Below, piece by piece: positions 44,940 to 55,980 of a DNA stretch of 64,000 nucleotides. The DNA comes from Prinsepia uniflora (lineage: Eukaryota; Streptophyta; Magnoliopsida; Rosales; Rosaceae), in assembly GCA_032719365.1 (NCBI GenBank), contig CM064874.1, positions 40,636,271-40,700,270 of the forward strand. Direction: 5' to 3'. Below the pieces are notes generated by a model. The model saw nothing but the letters and a program-made list of their open reading frames with translations. It was not told where the DNA came from and made no database searches. The translations under genes and the position numbers were made by a program. The number at the start of each line of letters is the position of its first letter. The first letter of the stretch is position 1.

Positions 44940-44965
44940 GGATGAGTGAAAAGTGTCACCCATCC
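44940..44965. repeat. Conserved LTR palindrome (A, 3' LTR)
   Basis: GGATGAGTGAAA-AG-TGTCACCCATCC; two mismatched pairs. Confidence 0.88.
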
Positions 44966-46560
44966 AATGGACACTATAATTCATTCATGCACCAAACCAT
45001 TCACCGTGCATCCATTTTCCATTTTTCCCTCCAACCAAACCCGATCTCATTCCTCTCCTCTGTGCAATCCAAACACCAAACCCTTAATCCCAAATACTCC
45101 TGGAGAGAACAGAGAGTGAGAGAGGAGGCCAGAACGGACTGGATGGTGGCGAGATCGGGGGCCGCCGTGCACGGTGGTCATGGACCCGCGAAGGTAAAAA
45201 TTTTACCTTCAAATTTCATTTTCGGGTTTTAGGTGTTAGGGCTGAATTCTAATGATTAGGATGAGGTTATTGAGGTTGTAGGAAGGCGTAGAGGGTGGTT
45301 TGGACGGCAGTGAAGGGCTGAGCAGCCCTGGGTGCAATCGGAAAAATTGGACCGATTAGGGGAGGATTGGACGGACGGGTTTTGTTGGGTTTTTCCTAGT
45401 TTTCTTGATTAGGATTGATAGGAAATGAAGAAATAGGCATTTAGGAATTGGAATGGAGGAAAACGGATGAAAAATGAGGGAGAAGGAGGCCTGGACCGGT
45501 TACGCCGGTCCAGTTGCAGGGGTTGGACCGGACCGGCCGGCCCGGGCCGGCTGTGCGAGGTTGAAGGTGGTGATGTGGCATGATGACGTGGCACCTGTCA
45601 GATTGTCAGGTGACGTGGACCACTCATCAGCCGACACGTGTCACATGTCAGTGCACAGTCAGCATTGACATGTCAGTGACGTGGCCCAATCAGGGGCTGA
45701 CGCGTGGCACAGACGTGGACCAGTGCCGTGATGACACGTGGCACATTTCAGACTGCCACGTGGCACTGACAGCACAGTGACATGGACCAATGGGAGCGTG
45801 ACACGTGGCACCTGTCAGAGTCTGACATGTCAGACCTGACAGCTCTGCTGACGTCAGCGATGACGTCAGCAGGTACTGTAGCTGGGGCATGAAGCCCACG
45901 CGCAGCCACTTCAGGCGGCGCGTGAGGACACGTGGCAGGGAATTTGGGAAAGTGTCCAACATGTGAAATCATTTATTCGATGTAACGAACATTTTGGGAC
46001 TGGTTTCGTGTCGATCGGACACCGTCTCGATATGTTTCGGGGCATCGGAATGTTTAGGTACGGTTTTAAAAATAGTTAAAAATACGGGAAAATTACGGGG
46101 CTTTAGTGGGAGGTTAATTAAGTAGTTAGTAACCTTCTATTACAATTTGGATAGGTTCAGCTCGGGGAGCCGTATGGCACGCAAATCGAGGCGGCAGTTC
46201 GGACGGTCTGTGAGTGGACCTTGTTTTCTAAATTGGTGCATGCATAAATGTTTATTATATGTTTTATTACTTGTTTGATGATGCCATTGGTGCATTTATA
46301 TGTGGTTACGTATAAGCACGTATTTCGAGGTTTAAGCCTTATACGGTGCTTATATGGGTCTGTATTTCTTTATTGGCTTTAATGAAATGGTTTTGGATTT
46401 CCAAAAGGATAAACTTGGGTATGAGACCCATTTGGTTTTGTCTCAGGCATATGACCTCAGATTCCGGGCACGGTGCCCAGCTGATGTCATCTGTTCGGGC
46501 ACGAGACCCAGTCATTTTACGGTTTTGATTTCAGGTCAGGGAACCTTAAATGGATTCCCA

Positions 46561-46787
46561 GGTTCATGACGGTTTATGGGAACCGGCATGAACCCTTGTT
46601 ATGGCATCGTGGTTCATGACGGTTTATGGGAACCAGCATGAACCCTTGTTGATTATTACGGTACATGACGGTTTATGGGAACCAGCATGTTACCTGGTTA
46701 TGTTTTTACGGTACATGACGGTTTATGGGAACCGGCATGTTACCTGATTATGGATATTATGGATCATGACGGTTCAGGGGAACCGGT
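46561..46787 (+). repeat. Five-unit ~50 bp hairpin array (A, 3' LTR)
   Basis: The same five units in the same order as in the 5' LTR, so the array was present before this insertion and has not changed in copy number since. Confidence 0.88.
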
Positions 46788-47585
46788 CAAGAATGTTTAT
46801 GTTATGTATATATATGTTCATCTACCTTCCTTTACTTCTATTATCTCCTCCGGGGAGGGTCGTTGGCCTGGGTGGACCCCGGAGTAGTCACGGAGCACCG
46901 ACTGAGTGGAGTCACCCCCCAGTTGGGTTCTTTACTCTCAGGAAGGCTATGGTTACTTTTACCTCGAGTAGGATCAGTGGTCTGCGGACATTGACCTTGA
47001 CTTTGAGAAGACTCGGACTGAGACCCGGGTAGCACGCGCGTAGCTTTTGATACCGTGACAGGATTGGTTGTGTGACTTATGTGTATATATGATATAAGAT
47101 CTGTGGTGTGCACAGGTGTGCACAGGATTTGAGCAGTGGCTCGTGTACTTGGTTTCTTTATGGTTTGGGGCCGAGTCCCTTATGGATTTGGGTAGTGGCC
47201 CGTATGGTCGTTTTCATTGTGGTCCTTTCGACCTTGGTTTATATCTGCTTTGGGCTTAGTCCCACATATGGTTTGTTTTGGATAAATGGTTTTTGAATGC
47301 ATGCATGTTTTTTAATGGAGGGTACAAATGTCTTATGAAATGTTTTTATAAACTTTTGTTTTGTCCACTCACAGTTTTTAATGTTTTGACTGCCCTTCAG
47401 GTTGACATTGGATGTGGACTGTAGCAGAGACCGAGATATCACATGCCTCCTCCGGATCCTGGCGTACTCTGATAGCCCGGGAGGGCAAAGGTCGGAAATA
47501 TCCCTTATCTGACACTTCGTGCCAGACGGGAGCAAGGTCATCCCGCACTAATCCCGGGGGGATTGGGATGGGTCCTGTCAGTACG

Positions 47586-49190
47586 TCACTAACATGTCTA
47601 CGAAGGTCCACCTAAGTTTCCCCAAAAACCCCCGTATCCTAAACGTAACGAACCTAAACCCTAAACCTTCACCCTCGCGGAACTATATTGAATCGATGTC
47701 CGAACAACCCGAAACCAATTCCATTAGACTCGTCACAACACCTAGACCAAAAACCATGTTGACCGTTTTCCCAACCGCCGCCGTACGCGCTCCCACGCGC
47801 CGCCCAAAGTGGCTGCGCGTGGGCCTCACGCGCCAGCTACAGTACCATCGTCTTCCTCGAGTCGACCCGGTCGAACCGGCCTCTGTAATTCGAACCGGCC
47901 TTACCGGTTCTCCGCCGTACCTGCACCAAAACACCTTCTTCCTTCACCATCTTCATCGTCCAGACCTAAGCTACCTTTTCCCCTACTCCAAACACCTCGA
48001 CACGGCCTAAAACCTCAAACTCAAAACAAAACCCCTTACAACCCCTGTTTTCTTCTCCGGCCACCCAGGTCTTCCCCCGTCACGGTGGCTATCTGAAACT
48101 CTTCCTAGGACTTTCTTAAGTCTCACCCAACACACAGAAACCCTCGACTCAGTACCTAAGTCCACGACTTTCGATTTGAAAATCGACAGCAAAATAGAGC
48201 ATCGAAGGGAAAACCAGAAATTACCTGGGCTCCGGTCACCGTCGTGAGCTCAGCCGTGAGGACCCGACTCCCCCAGTCCACCTCCAGCCTCTGGACACCT
48301 CCACCGGCCTTGATTGTTCGAACATGGCAGCACCACCACCCAAAACTCCTCTCTGTTCTCTGTTTTCCCCCTGGTTTCCCGTGGCTCACCTCTCACCCAC
48401 ACACAACCACCGCACCTCCAAACCTCCTCACTGTCTCCCTCTCACTCTCTGAGTCACTCCTCACTCACCAGAACACACCAACACCCACGATCACCTCTCA
48501 ATTTTCTCTCAATCTCCCCCTCTGTTTTTTGTTCTTCGAACACACACACACACACACAGCACACACGGTTACACCCCAAATAATTGGACCGTGCACTCAC
48601 TAGAACCAACCAGACCCCCTACACGTGTCACCATCTTCCCCCTTCCTCTCACAAGTGGCTCAATCTCAGCCCTCCATTTGTCCCTCTCTGTTGCACAAAT
48701 CCCAAGTGCAAAAGACCTAAATGCCCCTTCTTGAACCCCAAAATTACGATTGTGCCACTAACTTTCTAGACCCGTAACTTACACATCGTAAGTCCGATGA
48801 ATACGTGCCGCCTGTCATCGAACTCAGGACGACGAGATTCACCTAACTGTCCTCGGTCAACGTACAAAAGCCCGTTCGTACGAAAAATCAACTTTTCCCC
48901 CTATTTTCGCCAAATTACGGTTATGCCCTCAACTTTCCGAACATCATAACTTCCTCCTCAGATGTCGGAATCGAGCGTACCACCTGCCTACGGATTCGTG
49001 ACGTCCTAAACTACGTCCTGGTCATCGGTCAAAATCCAATTGACCGCCCGAACTGAAAGTCAACTTTTTGCCCGAACTAGGGGCAAAATCGTCATTCTAG
49101 GCTAACGACCTTATCGGGACCAACTAACCCCCGGTTAAGCTCACTAATCCTTCCCTATCTTAACCCTACTTCCCGAGACGGTTCCTTACA
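47586..49190 (-). mobile_element. Solo LTR C, 5' portion
   Basis: Resumes after element A and runs to the LTR start (GGTTCCTTACA at 49190, i.e. TGTAAGGAACC), followed by ACATA. It contains the GC-rich hairpin (47785-47835), the donor CCCAG|GTAATT at 48224, a C-rich leader with CA tract (48538-48565), and U3 modules. Total LTR without A is about 2.16 kb. The C-rich open frames at 47594-48603 are leader translations without domains. Confidence 0.85.
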
Positions 49191-49198
49191 ACATATCC

Positions 49199-51945
49199 TG
49201 TAACAACCCGTACCTTCAGGAAGGGTACAAGTGTAATTTTGTAAATATTTGTATAAAAAGGGCAATTTTGCCCTTGTGAATAGTGTGTCAAAGTTGACTT
49301 TTTGATTTACAGGTTGGATGAGTGTTGACCATTGACCGTGACATAATTTAGGACGTCACGAGTCCGTAGACAAGTGGCATGTCCGATTTGGACAATAGGA
49401 GGAAAAGTTATGACGTTCGGAAGATTGAGGGCGTTACCGTAATTTTGACTAAATAGAGGAAAATGTTGACTTTTGATTGGACTTTTGATTTTCACCTAGA
49501 CCGGGGACCTTTAGATAGCTCTCGACGTCCTGAGTACAACGACAAGCGGCACGCTGTCATCGGACGTCGGACGGAATAGTTATGAGTCTGGAAAGTTGAA
49601 GGGCAAAATGATAATTTTAATTCTAGGGGCATCTTGGTCTTTTTGTCTTTAGGGCCAATTAGATAAGGGCAAGCGGCATGAGTGGGATTGGATATTTTGT
49701 GCTGATGACTATGGAGAAGGGGACACGTGGATTAACACTAGAGGATTCTAGGTTGTTAATTATACACATAGGCACATATTGATCGTTGTCAACCGTGCAT
49801 TTTGGTTTGAGAAGCAGAAAACTGAGTGGTGAGGCGGTGGTGAGTGTGATCGATTCTGTGCGTGTGTGAGAGTCTTGTGATTTGTGAGAGTAACAGAGAG
49901 AAGAAGAGAGTTTGGTGATCGGGTTTTGGAATTGAAATCGTGCAAGGAACACGGCAGTCGGAAGGTTTGATTTTCAGGGAAAACAGAGAAGGCCGTGGGA
50001 ACTTGGTGGTGGTTGTGCCGTGTGTTGGCTTAATCCAGGCTGAGAGGAGGCTAAGACGGCTGCAGGGGACTCAGTGGACACCGTGGTACACGGCGGTGCA
50101 GACTGCGGAGGTCGAATCGAAGGTGAGACCCAAATCCCCTGTTTTTCCCGTTTTGTTTATTTCGAAAGTCGTGGCTTTTGGGTTAGAGTCGAGGGCTTTG
50201 ATGAGTGATGTGAGGTTTAGGAAGGCCCTAGGAGTCGTCTGAGGTTGGTGCCATGACGGGGGATGACCTGGGTGGCCGGAACCCGAAACGGGGTTCTCGG
50301 GCAGTTTGGTTTCGAGGTTGAAGACGACAGGTTTAGGGCTTTGATTTCTAGGTTTTAGGACTGGAATGGATTGCTGGGAATTGGACGAAGCTTGTGGGAT
50401 TGAAAGGGTGGAAAATGGTGGAGGAAAGAAGAAGAACCGGTCACGCCGGTTCAGTACAGTCGAACCGGCTGACTCGAGGAAGACGATGACACTGTAGCAG
50501 CGCGTGAGGTCCACGCGCAGCCACTTTGGGCGGCGCGTGGGGGCGCGTGGGGAGGAATTTGAGAAACCTTCCAACATGGTTTTTGATGTAAATGTTATAA
50601 CGAATCCATTGGGACAAGTTTCGGGTTTATCGGACGTTATTTCGGGATAGTTTTAGAATCCGGACGGTTTAGGGTTTAAATTTAAATTACGTTTAAATTC
50701 CCGAAAATTTGGGGAAATTAGGGTTAGCGTATTTGACGTATTTGTGACCCTATTTGGTGCCTATTGACAAGACGAGAGACGCCTGAGACGGTCGAGGAGC
50801 GCGATTGACACTTTTTGACTCCTGAGTGGACTCTTTCTTTCCTTACGAGCATGCCTAACTACTTTTATTTATGTTTTATGATTTTAAATATGTTTTTATG
50901 CTTTTTAATGATGATTATATGTGGTTGCTATACTTGCACATTTTTCGAGACATTTTCGGGTTTTTGCACGTTTTTCGAGAAAAAGCTGGATTTCTGATTT
51001 TGATGCCAAGTTTTGGGTTTTCAATCTATAATTGTTTTCTGATGGTTATAAATGGATTATGAGATATGATTTTGGTAATCAAGGTTTTGGTTTTAAAATC
51101 GGATTTCGAGATGCGAGATTTGATTTTAAAGTCGGAAAAGTGGATTTCCGGATTTGGGTTCTGAATGACGGTTCTGGATGCCGGAAGGGCATCAGCCCAG
51201 TGATTTCGGATTCGGGTTTGGATATGGATTTAGAATTGGTTTTGGATTGGATTTATTGGATCTGGATATTGTGATTGATGGGGGACGGGCCCGGATTGAG
51301 TTTAAAAACTCCGAAGTTTAAAGACTCGAATATTTACGATATTACCCCCGTGGGCCTATTGAGTTTAAAGACTCGGGAGTTTAAAGACTCGGATTACATT
51401 TGAGGCCTGGTTGAGTTTAAAGACTCAGATAGACCCAGCAGGTTTGATCAGACTTGACATTTGTGGATTTGGTTTTTATGGTATGAGCTTAGCGTATTTG
51501 TTATATTGTTTTATGTTGTGGTTTTCTGATACTTCGTTAGGCATGCATAACTTATTTTAAAACGGAGAGAAAAATCTTATTGTTTTTCTTAATCATTGTT
51601 TGTTTCTAAATCGTGTTTGAAACTATTATTTCTTTAGTCCACTCACACTTTCTGGTTTTAATTTACCCTCCAGGTCGTGGTGATAGCGCTGGGGTGAACG
51701 TTGAGGTAGGAACCGAGGCATAGAGCTTTACGACTTTCTTTTGTTGCGAGACTAGCCTAGTAGGACTTTTTTGCTTGTGTTGTATAACACTATGCTCTGT
51801 ATTACGGTTGTATTGTATTTACTCCCTTGTCTGATAGTTATGCTTATGGTTATTTTGAGGTTCTTTTGGTACTTTAAGTGTGATTGTCAGACGGGAGCAG
51901 GGTTCGTTCCGGGTATCGAGGTGATATTTGGGACGGATCCTGACA
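49199..51945 (+). mobile_element. Solo LTR D (2747 bp)
   Basis: TGTAACAACCCG to GGATCCTGACA, flanked by TATCC at 49194-49198 and 51946-51950 (perfect). Only 8 bp separate it from the right end of C, so both hit the same spot of E. Donor CGAAG|GTGAGA 50123, GC-rich hairpin near 50500-50550, bracket (CCTGAGTGGACT near 50821 and AGTCCACTCACAC near 51639), GAGTTTAAAGACTC array, acceptor CCCTCCAG ending 51673. Confidence 0.9.
51296..51440. repeat. GAGTTTAAAGACTC array in LTR D
   Basis: At least five copies of G(G)GAGTTTAAAGACTC, a 14 bp near-palindrome (GAGT...ACTC around TTTAAA). LTR E carries the same word in its own array, so D and E are of one subfamily. Confidence 0.85.
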
Positions 51946-51950
51946 TATCC

Positions 51951-54529
51951 ATTCATCGAACTTGCTGGATCTATCCGAGTCTTTAAACTCCCGAGTCTTT
52001 AAACTCAATCCAGACCTCAATATAATCCGAGTCTTTAAACTCCAGAGTCTTTAAACTCAACAGGCCTACGGGGGAAATATCAATATCCGAGTCTTTAAAC
52101 TCCCGAGTCTTTAAACTCAATCCGGGTCTTTAAACCCAATCCGGGCCTGCCCCCGTCATATCATATCCAGGTCTTTAAACCCAATCCGAGCCCGCCCCTG
52201 TCATATCATATCTGGGTCTTTAAACCCAATCACCAGATCCAGCAAATCCAATCCATAACCACTATCGATATCCGAATCTAAATCCGCAATCTCATCAGGA
52301 TCCCGGATCCAAACCCAGAACTCATATCCATCATCCATTTCCAAATTCGAATCTGAAACCATCATTCCATAAGCCGGCATCCGGAATAACCATTCTGAAC
52401 CCAAACTCGGAAATCCATTTTCAAGTTCTTAACCAAATCTAGAATCGTCATCTTGGAATCCGATTCCAAAACCCGAAAACACGTTTCTCAAAACCACTTT
52501 TCTGAACTGGGCTTCGAGCCCGAAATCACTTTTCAAAATCCTTTTAATTTTATTGAAATCAAATCGTATTTCAAATCCCGAAATCAAATCATTAAAACCA
52601 TGTTCAAATCACAACATCAATCGTATTCTCGTAAAACGTGTAATTCCGTAAATATCTTGAAAACCGTGCAAAACCGTAAAACATCGAATCATAAATCAAA
52701 TCATAGAATCATGTATAGAAATCATATAAAAATATATATGCATGCATCAACAGTTAGAAAACAAAGTCCACTCACAGACCATTATGCCGTCGCCTCGATA
52801 CGTGTGCAATTACGCTTTTTTCGGCTAATCCGCTATCCTTGGCTTTCCCGAACCTGTCCAAATCCCATCATAAGGTCACTAACTACTTCATTAAGGTTCT
52901 ACTACAACCCAGTATTTTTTCCTAATTTTTAACTATTTTTAATCGGGGCCTAAAACCTTCGGACATCCTGAAACATACCGAGACAATGTCCGATTTACTC
53001 AAAACCAGCGTCAAAATGTTTGTTACATTAAATACTTTAAAAGTTATGTTGGAAACTTCCCCAAACTACCCATCACGCGCGTCTGGAAGCTCGTGCGCGT
53101 GAAACCCACTTGCGTGAACAGTGTCACCAGCAACCTCTAATCGACCCGGTTCAGACCGGGTCAGACCAGTCTCTACAACTCGAACCGGTGTGGCTGGTTT
53201 TCGTCCAATTTTCAACTATTTTCAGCCCTTCGTCCTATACTAAGCATTCGATTTAACTATGAAAATCTGGGAATTAACTAGAGAATCGTACCTCCCAAAC
53301 GTTGTGTGAAACTCGACTTATCCCCTCTCTGTGTTTTTACGTTTCCAGCCAGCTCAGGCCTCTCTTTCTAGCCCAATAGCTTCCTAACATTATCCATAAC
53401 CGCACTGTAATAATTAATTGGAAGTTCAAGCATCAAAACATCACTAGCCATTTTCGAATTTAAACTTACTCTTTTTCGGGTTTCCCGTTTACCAGCCACG
53501 ACCAACTCCAAAACATCATTCAACTCATTAAATAACTTATTAACCACTAAAACTAGTTAATCGAACTTGGGTTTACAACCAAGGATCACGGTTCCTACCT
53601 CCACCGCATACGACTACCCTCTGGGGTGGTGCCAACCAAGTCCTCAGCCGTAAGAATCTTCCCTCTAATCATCAGCTAGCTTCAATTGTTGAGAAATCGA
53701 CGGTAATTGTTTCATAATTCCTCTGCCTCTGTCTCTGTTTTTCCAGGATTCCCGGCCAGGATTCACGGCGGCCGTCTAGGTCACATCGTCACAACCCTTA
53801 CGCTGCCCTCTCCACTAATCAGTACTCACCAGGGTCGAAAGGTTCAAGGGAATTGGGTAGCCCGATCAGACTCTGTTCGCAGCTCACGGCCAAACCCGGG
53901 CAACCATTGTTTTTGAAAACCAATTGAGTCGGTTAAACAATTCCACATACCTCAAGAGACTGAACACATGTCAAAATCTCAATTAACTATCATTCCAAGG
54001 CAGCCAAGTGTCCACTTGATAGTGGGCACAGATCCAATGCACTAGAATGACCAAAATGCCTTTAGATGGCTAATTACCATTTTGCCCCTCAAGTTCCTAT
54101 GCCCGTAATTTTGTCGTCCGAACTCCAACCAACATGTGCCGCCTGTCGTTGTATTCAGAGCATCAAGACCTATCTAACGGTCCTTGAAATACGTGAAAGT
54201 GATTTGTCTTCCAAAAAGTCAACCATTGCCCCTATTTCATCAAAATTACCAAATTGCCCTTGAATTTCCGAAAGTCATAACTTCCTCCTCGGATGTCAGA
54301 ATCGGACGTGTCACCTGTCTATGAACTCGTGACATCCGGAACTATGTCACGGTCATCGGTCAAAGTCCATTTGACTGCCCTAACTAAAAGTCAACATTTT
54401 TGCTCATTCTAGAGGCAAAATCGTCGTTTTGCATTGTCCGTCCGAATTCCTCCAACTAATCACCAATTAACTTCACTAATCCGTAATTAACAACTAATCT
54501 AATCCCGATTTCCGGGACGGGTCATTACA
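51951..54529 (-). mobile_element. Solo LTR E, 5' portion
   Basis: Resumes after D. GAGTCTTTAAACTC array at 51970-52230, a GGATTTCCGAGTTTGG-type segment shared with the interior of A (52240-52480), bracket motif 52766-52777, GC-rich hairpin near 53070-53110, donor GGAG|GTAGG (53598), U3 modules and start (GGGTCATTACA at 54529). TTGAA follows. Net LTR length about 3.15 kb. Confidence 0.85.
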
Positions 54530-54534
54530 TTGAA

Positions 54535-55637
54535 AGCTCTTGAACCTGGTGATTCAAAGCTTTAATCTACAAACTAATAGGAGCCAGGATGTCCTTGAAG
54601 AGCTGGGTAAGTTCTTTCTCTCACCATAACCATGTCTTGGCTGACGACCTCCGCTACAACCCCATCGCGTTGAGGCTCCATACCAAGTTATGTGATAGCT
54701 AACTTAGGCGCCGTCTCCTGAGGGAAATCTCTTACAAATCTTCTTTTAGTGTCTCGGCGTTGCTGAGCAGACCTGAATGTGGGCATACACTACAAAAGTC
54801 CCACTAGGAGTGCCAAATTCTGTTCATGTCCAAAATATTTTTCTCGTATTAAGCGTTGAGTGTCCTGGGGAAACCCTTGCTGACCTCTGTGTGGAACCTT
54901 GTCTGCGAGGTGGTGAGGTGGAAAGAAGCTGGATGGGCTGAGTGTGATGGGCCTCGAGTTACGGTCGATCCCTAGATGGACAGACCAGAAAGCATGCATG
55001 CCTTCTCAATTCAGATGCAGGCGTGCCGCTAGTAGAAGTTGCTACTAGAAAGTGTAAATGGTTTCAATTTTCGGCCCAAGAACCATTCTTCTGATCAATG
55101 CGATTGTGAGGCAGGCGGACAAGCAATCTCCTATGCTGTTTTTTTTTTTGTGTCTTTTTCAAGGACTTAAAATATTCTTTTTCTAGTCTTGTCCCAAGTT
55201 CATAAGTTTTGTTTCACCATGATATTCAAGTTGGCGACGTTGTTATTTCAGTTGTCAAAATGGATAATGGTCCTAGGTTCTCTTGAGTCGAGATCGAAGT
55301 ATTCTGGCCGATGTACAAAGATGGTATCCCGACTTGGTAAGTCGAGAATCATGCTCGGATGGTGTATCTTGAGTACCAATTACTTACTTAGGAAAATCTG
55401 GTTTATATTGAAACAGAAATGGAAGTACGAGTACAGAAATGTAAAAGTACTGGAATTGAATAACAACTAAAATTACAAGTATAAGAAAGCAAATTATTCC
55501 CTTCATGTTTCAAGCCCTAACAAGCAAAAAAATCTGGGAATCATCAACTGAACTGAATATCAGTCAGAAATCATGCCACAATATGGCAGAGCACTCAAAT
55601 GCGAAGACAAGACATCGAAAATGAGGTTTTGAGTTCC
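54535..55637 (-). pseudogene. Element T leader and Gag N-terminal part
   Basis: Right of E the T element resumes. On the minus strand 54999-54790 is open (MHAFWSVHLGIDRNSR..., ending HEQNLALLVGLL) and runs, through stops, into CMPTFRSAQQRRDTKRRFV near 54780, text that I take as the Gag N-terminal region because it is collinear with the capsid part at 36540. From about 55010 to 55637 there is no coding signal; this should be 5' untranslated leader and the end of the 5' LTR. I could not find a PBS, so the LTR/leader boundary is not placed. Confidence 0.5.
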
Positions 55638-55714
55638 TCAGTTGTCACGACTCGACTTCCTTAGTACGATATTGTTCGCCTTGGGCCATGCTCTCATGGT
55701 TTTATTTTTAAGAA

Positions 55715-55791
55715 CTCACACACAACTTCTCAGTGGGTCACCCGTCTTGGGATTACTCCAGTCTAATCTCGCTTAACTTTGGAGTTCCAAC
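55715..55791 (-). repeat. 5S rRNA-like segment, Cassandra 3' LTR
   Basis: Minus strand: GGAACTCCAAAGTTAAGCGAG, then GGGTGACCCACTGAGAAGT. The AGTTAAGCG A-box and GGGTGACC C-box of the 5S internal promoter are kept, but the segment is partial and embedded in an LTR, so it is not a functional 5S gene. Confidence 0.9.
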
Positions 55792-55980
55792 TAAACCCAA
55801 AGCCAGTGAGCTCCCAAAAGGCCCCGTGCTAGATAGATATGTGCCCATACATATAAGACATTTCATTTTTCCCTTTCCGAGCGATGTGTGATTGTTCACC
55901 GTTCTTCCCATGACACGGGTTTTACAATCTACCCCATTGGACCCCAGCGTTCTTGCTGGCATACTTCTGGTCAAGGACCA

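Larger units (their letters stand above)
38137..47580 (+). mobile_element. Element A: complete LARD-type non-autonomous retrotransposon (9444 bp)
   Basis: Both ends are exact: TG at 38137, CA at 47580, GTACG duplicated at 38132-38136 and 47581-47585. It has LTRs of 3236 and 3151 bp, a PBS, a polypurine tract and a 3057 bp interior with no gag, protease, RT, RNase H or integrase signature on either strand. Large LTRs with a non-coding interior define LARDs (large retrotransposon derivatives), which depend on proteins of a related autonomous element. The two LTRs are nearly alike, so insertion is relatively recent; it sits inside LTR C, which sits inside E, which sits inside T. Confidence 0.92.
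44430..47580 (+). mobile_element. 3' LTR of element A
   Basis: Near-identical to the 5' LTR with a few indels: no 36 bp duplication, a ~24 bp deletion at about 46155 (before CTCGGGGAGCCG), shorter text at 44754 (GAGGGCCGAGG) and at 45842. Palindrome 44940-44965 has one extra change. Donor GAAG|GTAAAA at 45194, bracket motifs 46208-46219 and 47363-47374 (exact reverse complements), array 46561-46787, acceptor ending 47400. Confidence 0.92.

Noticed and set aside
55715..55791. Functional 5S rRNA gene
   Set aside because: Only part of the 5S sequence is present and it lies in a pair of LTRs with TSD and PBS, which identifies Cassandra.
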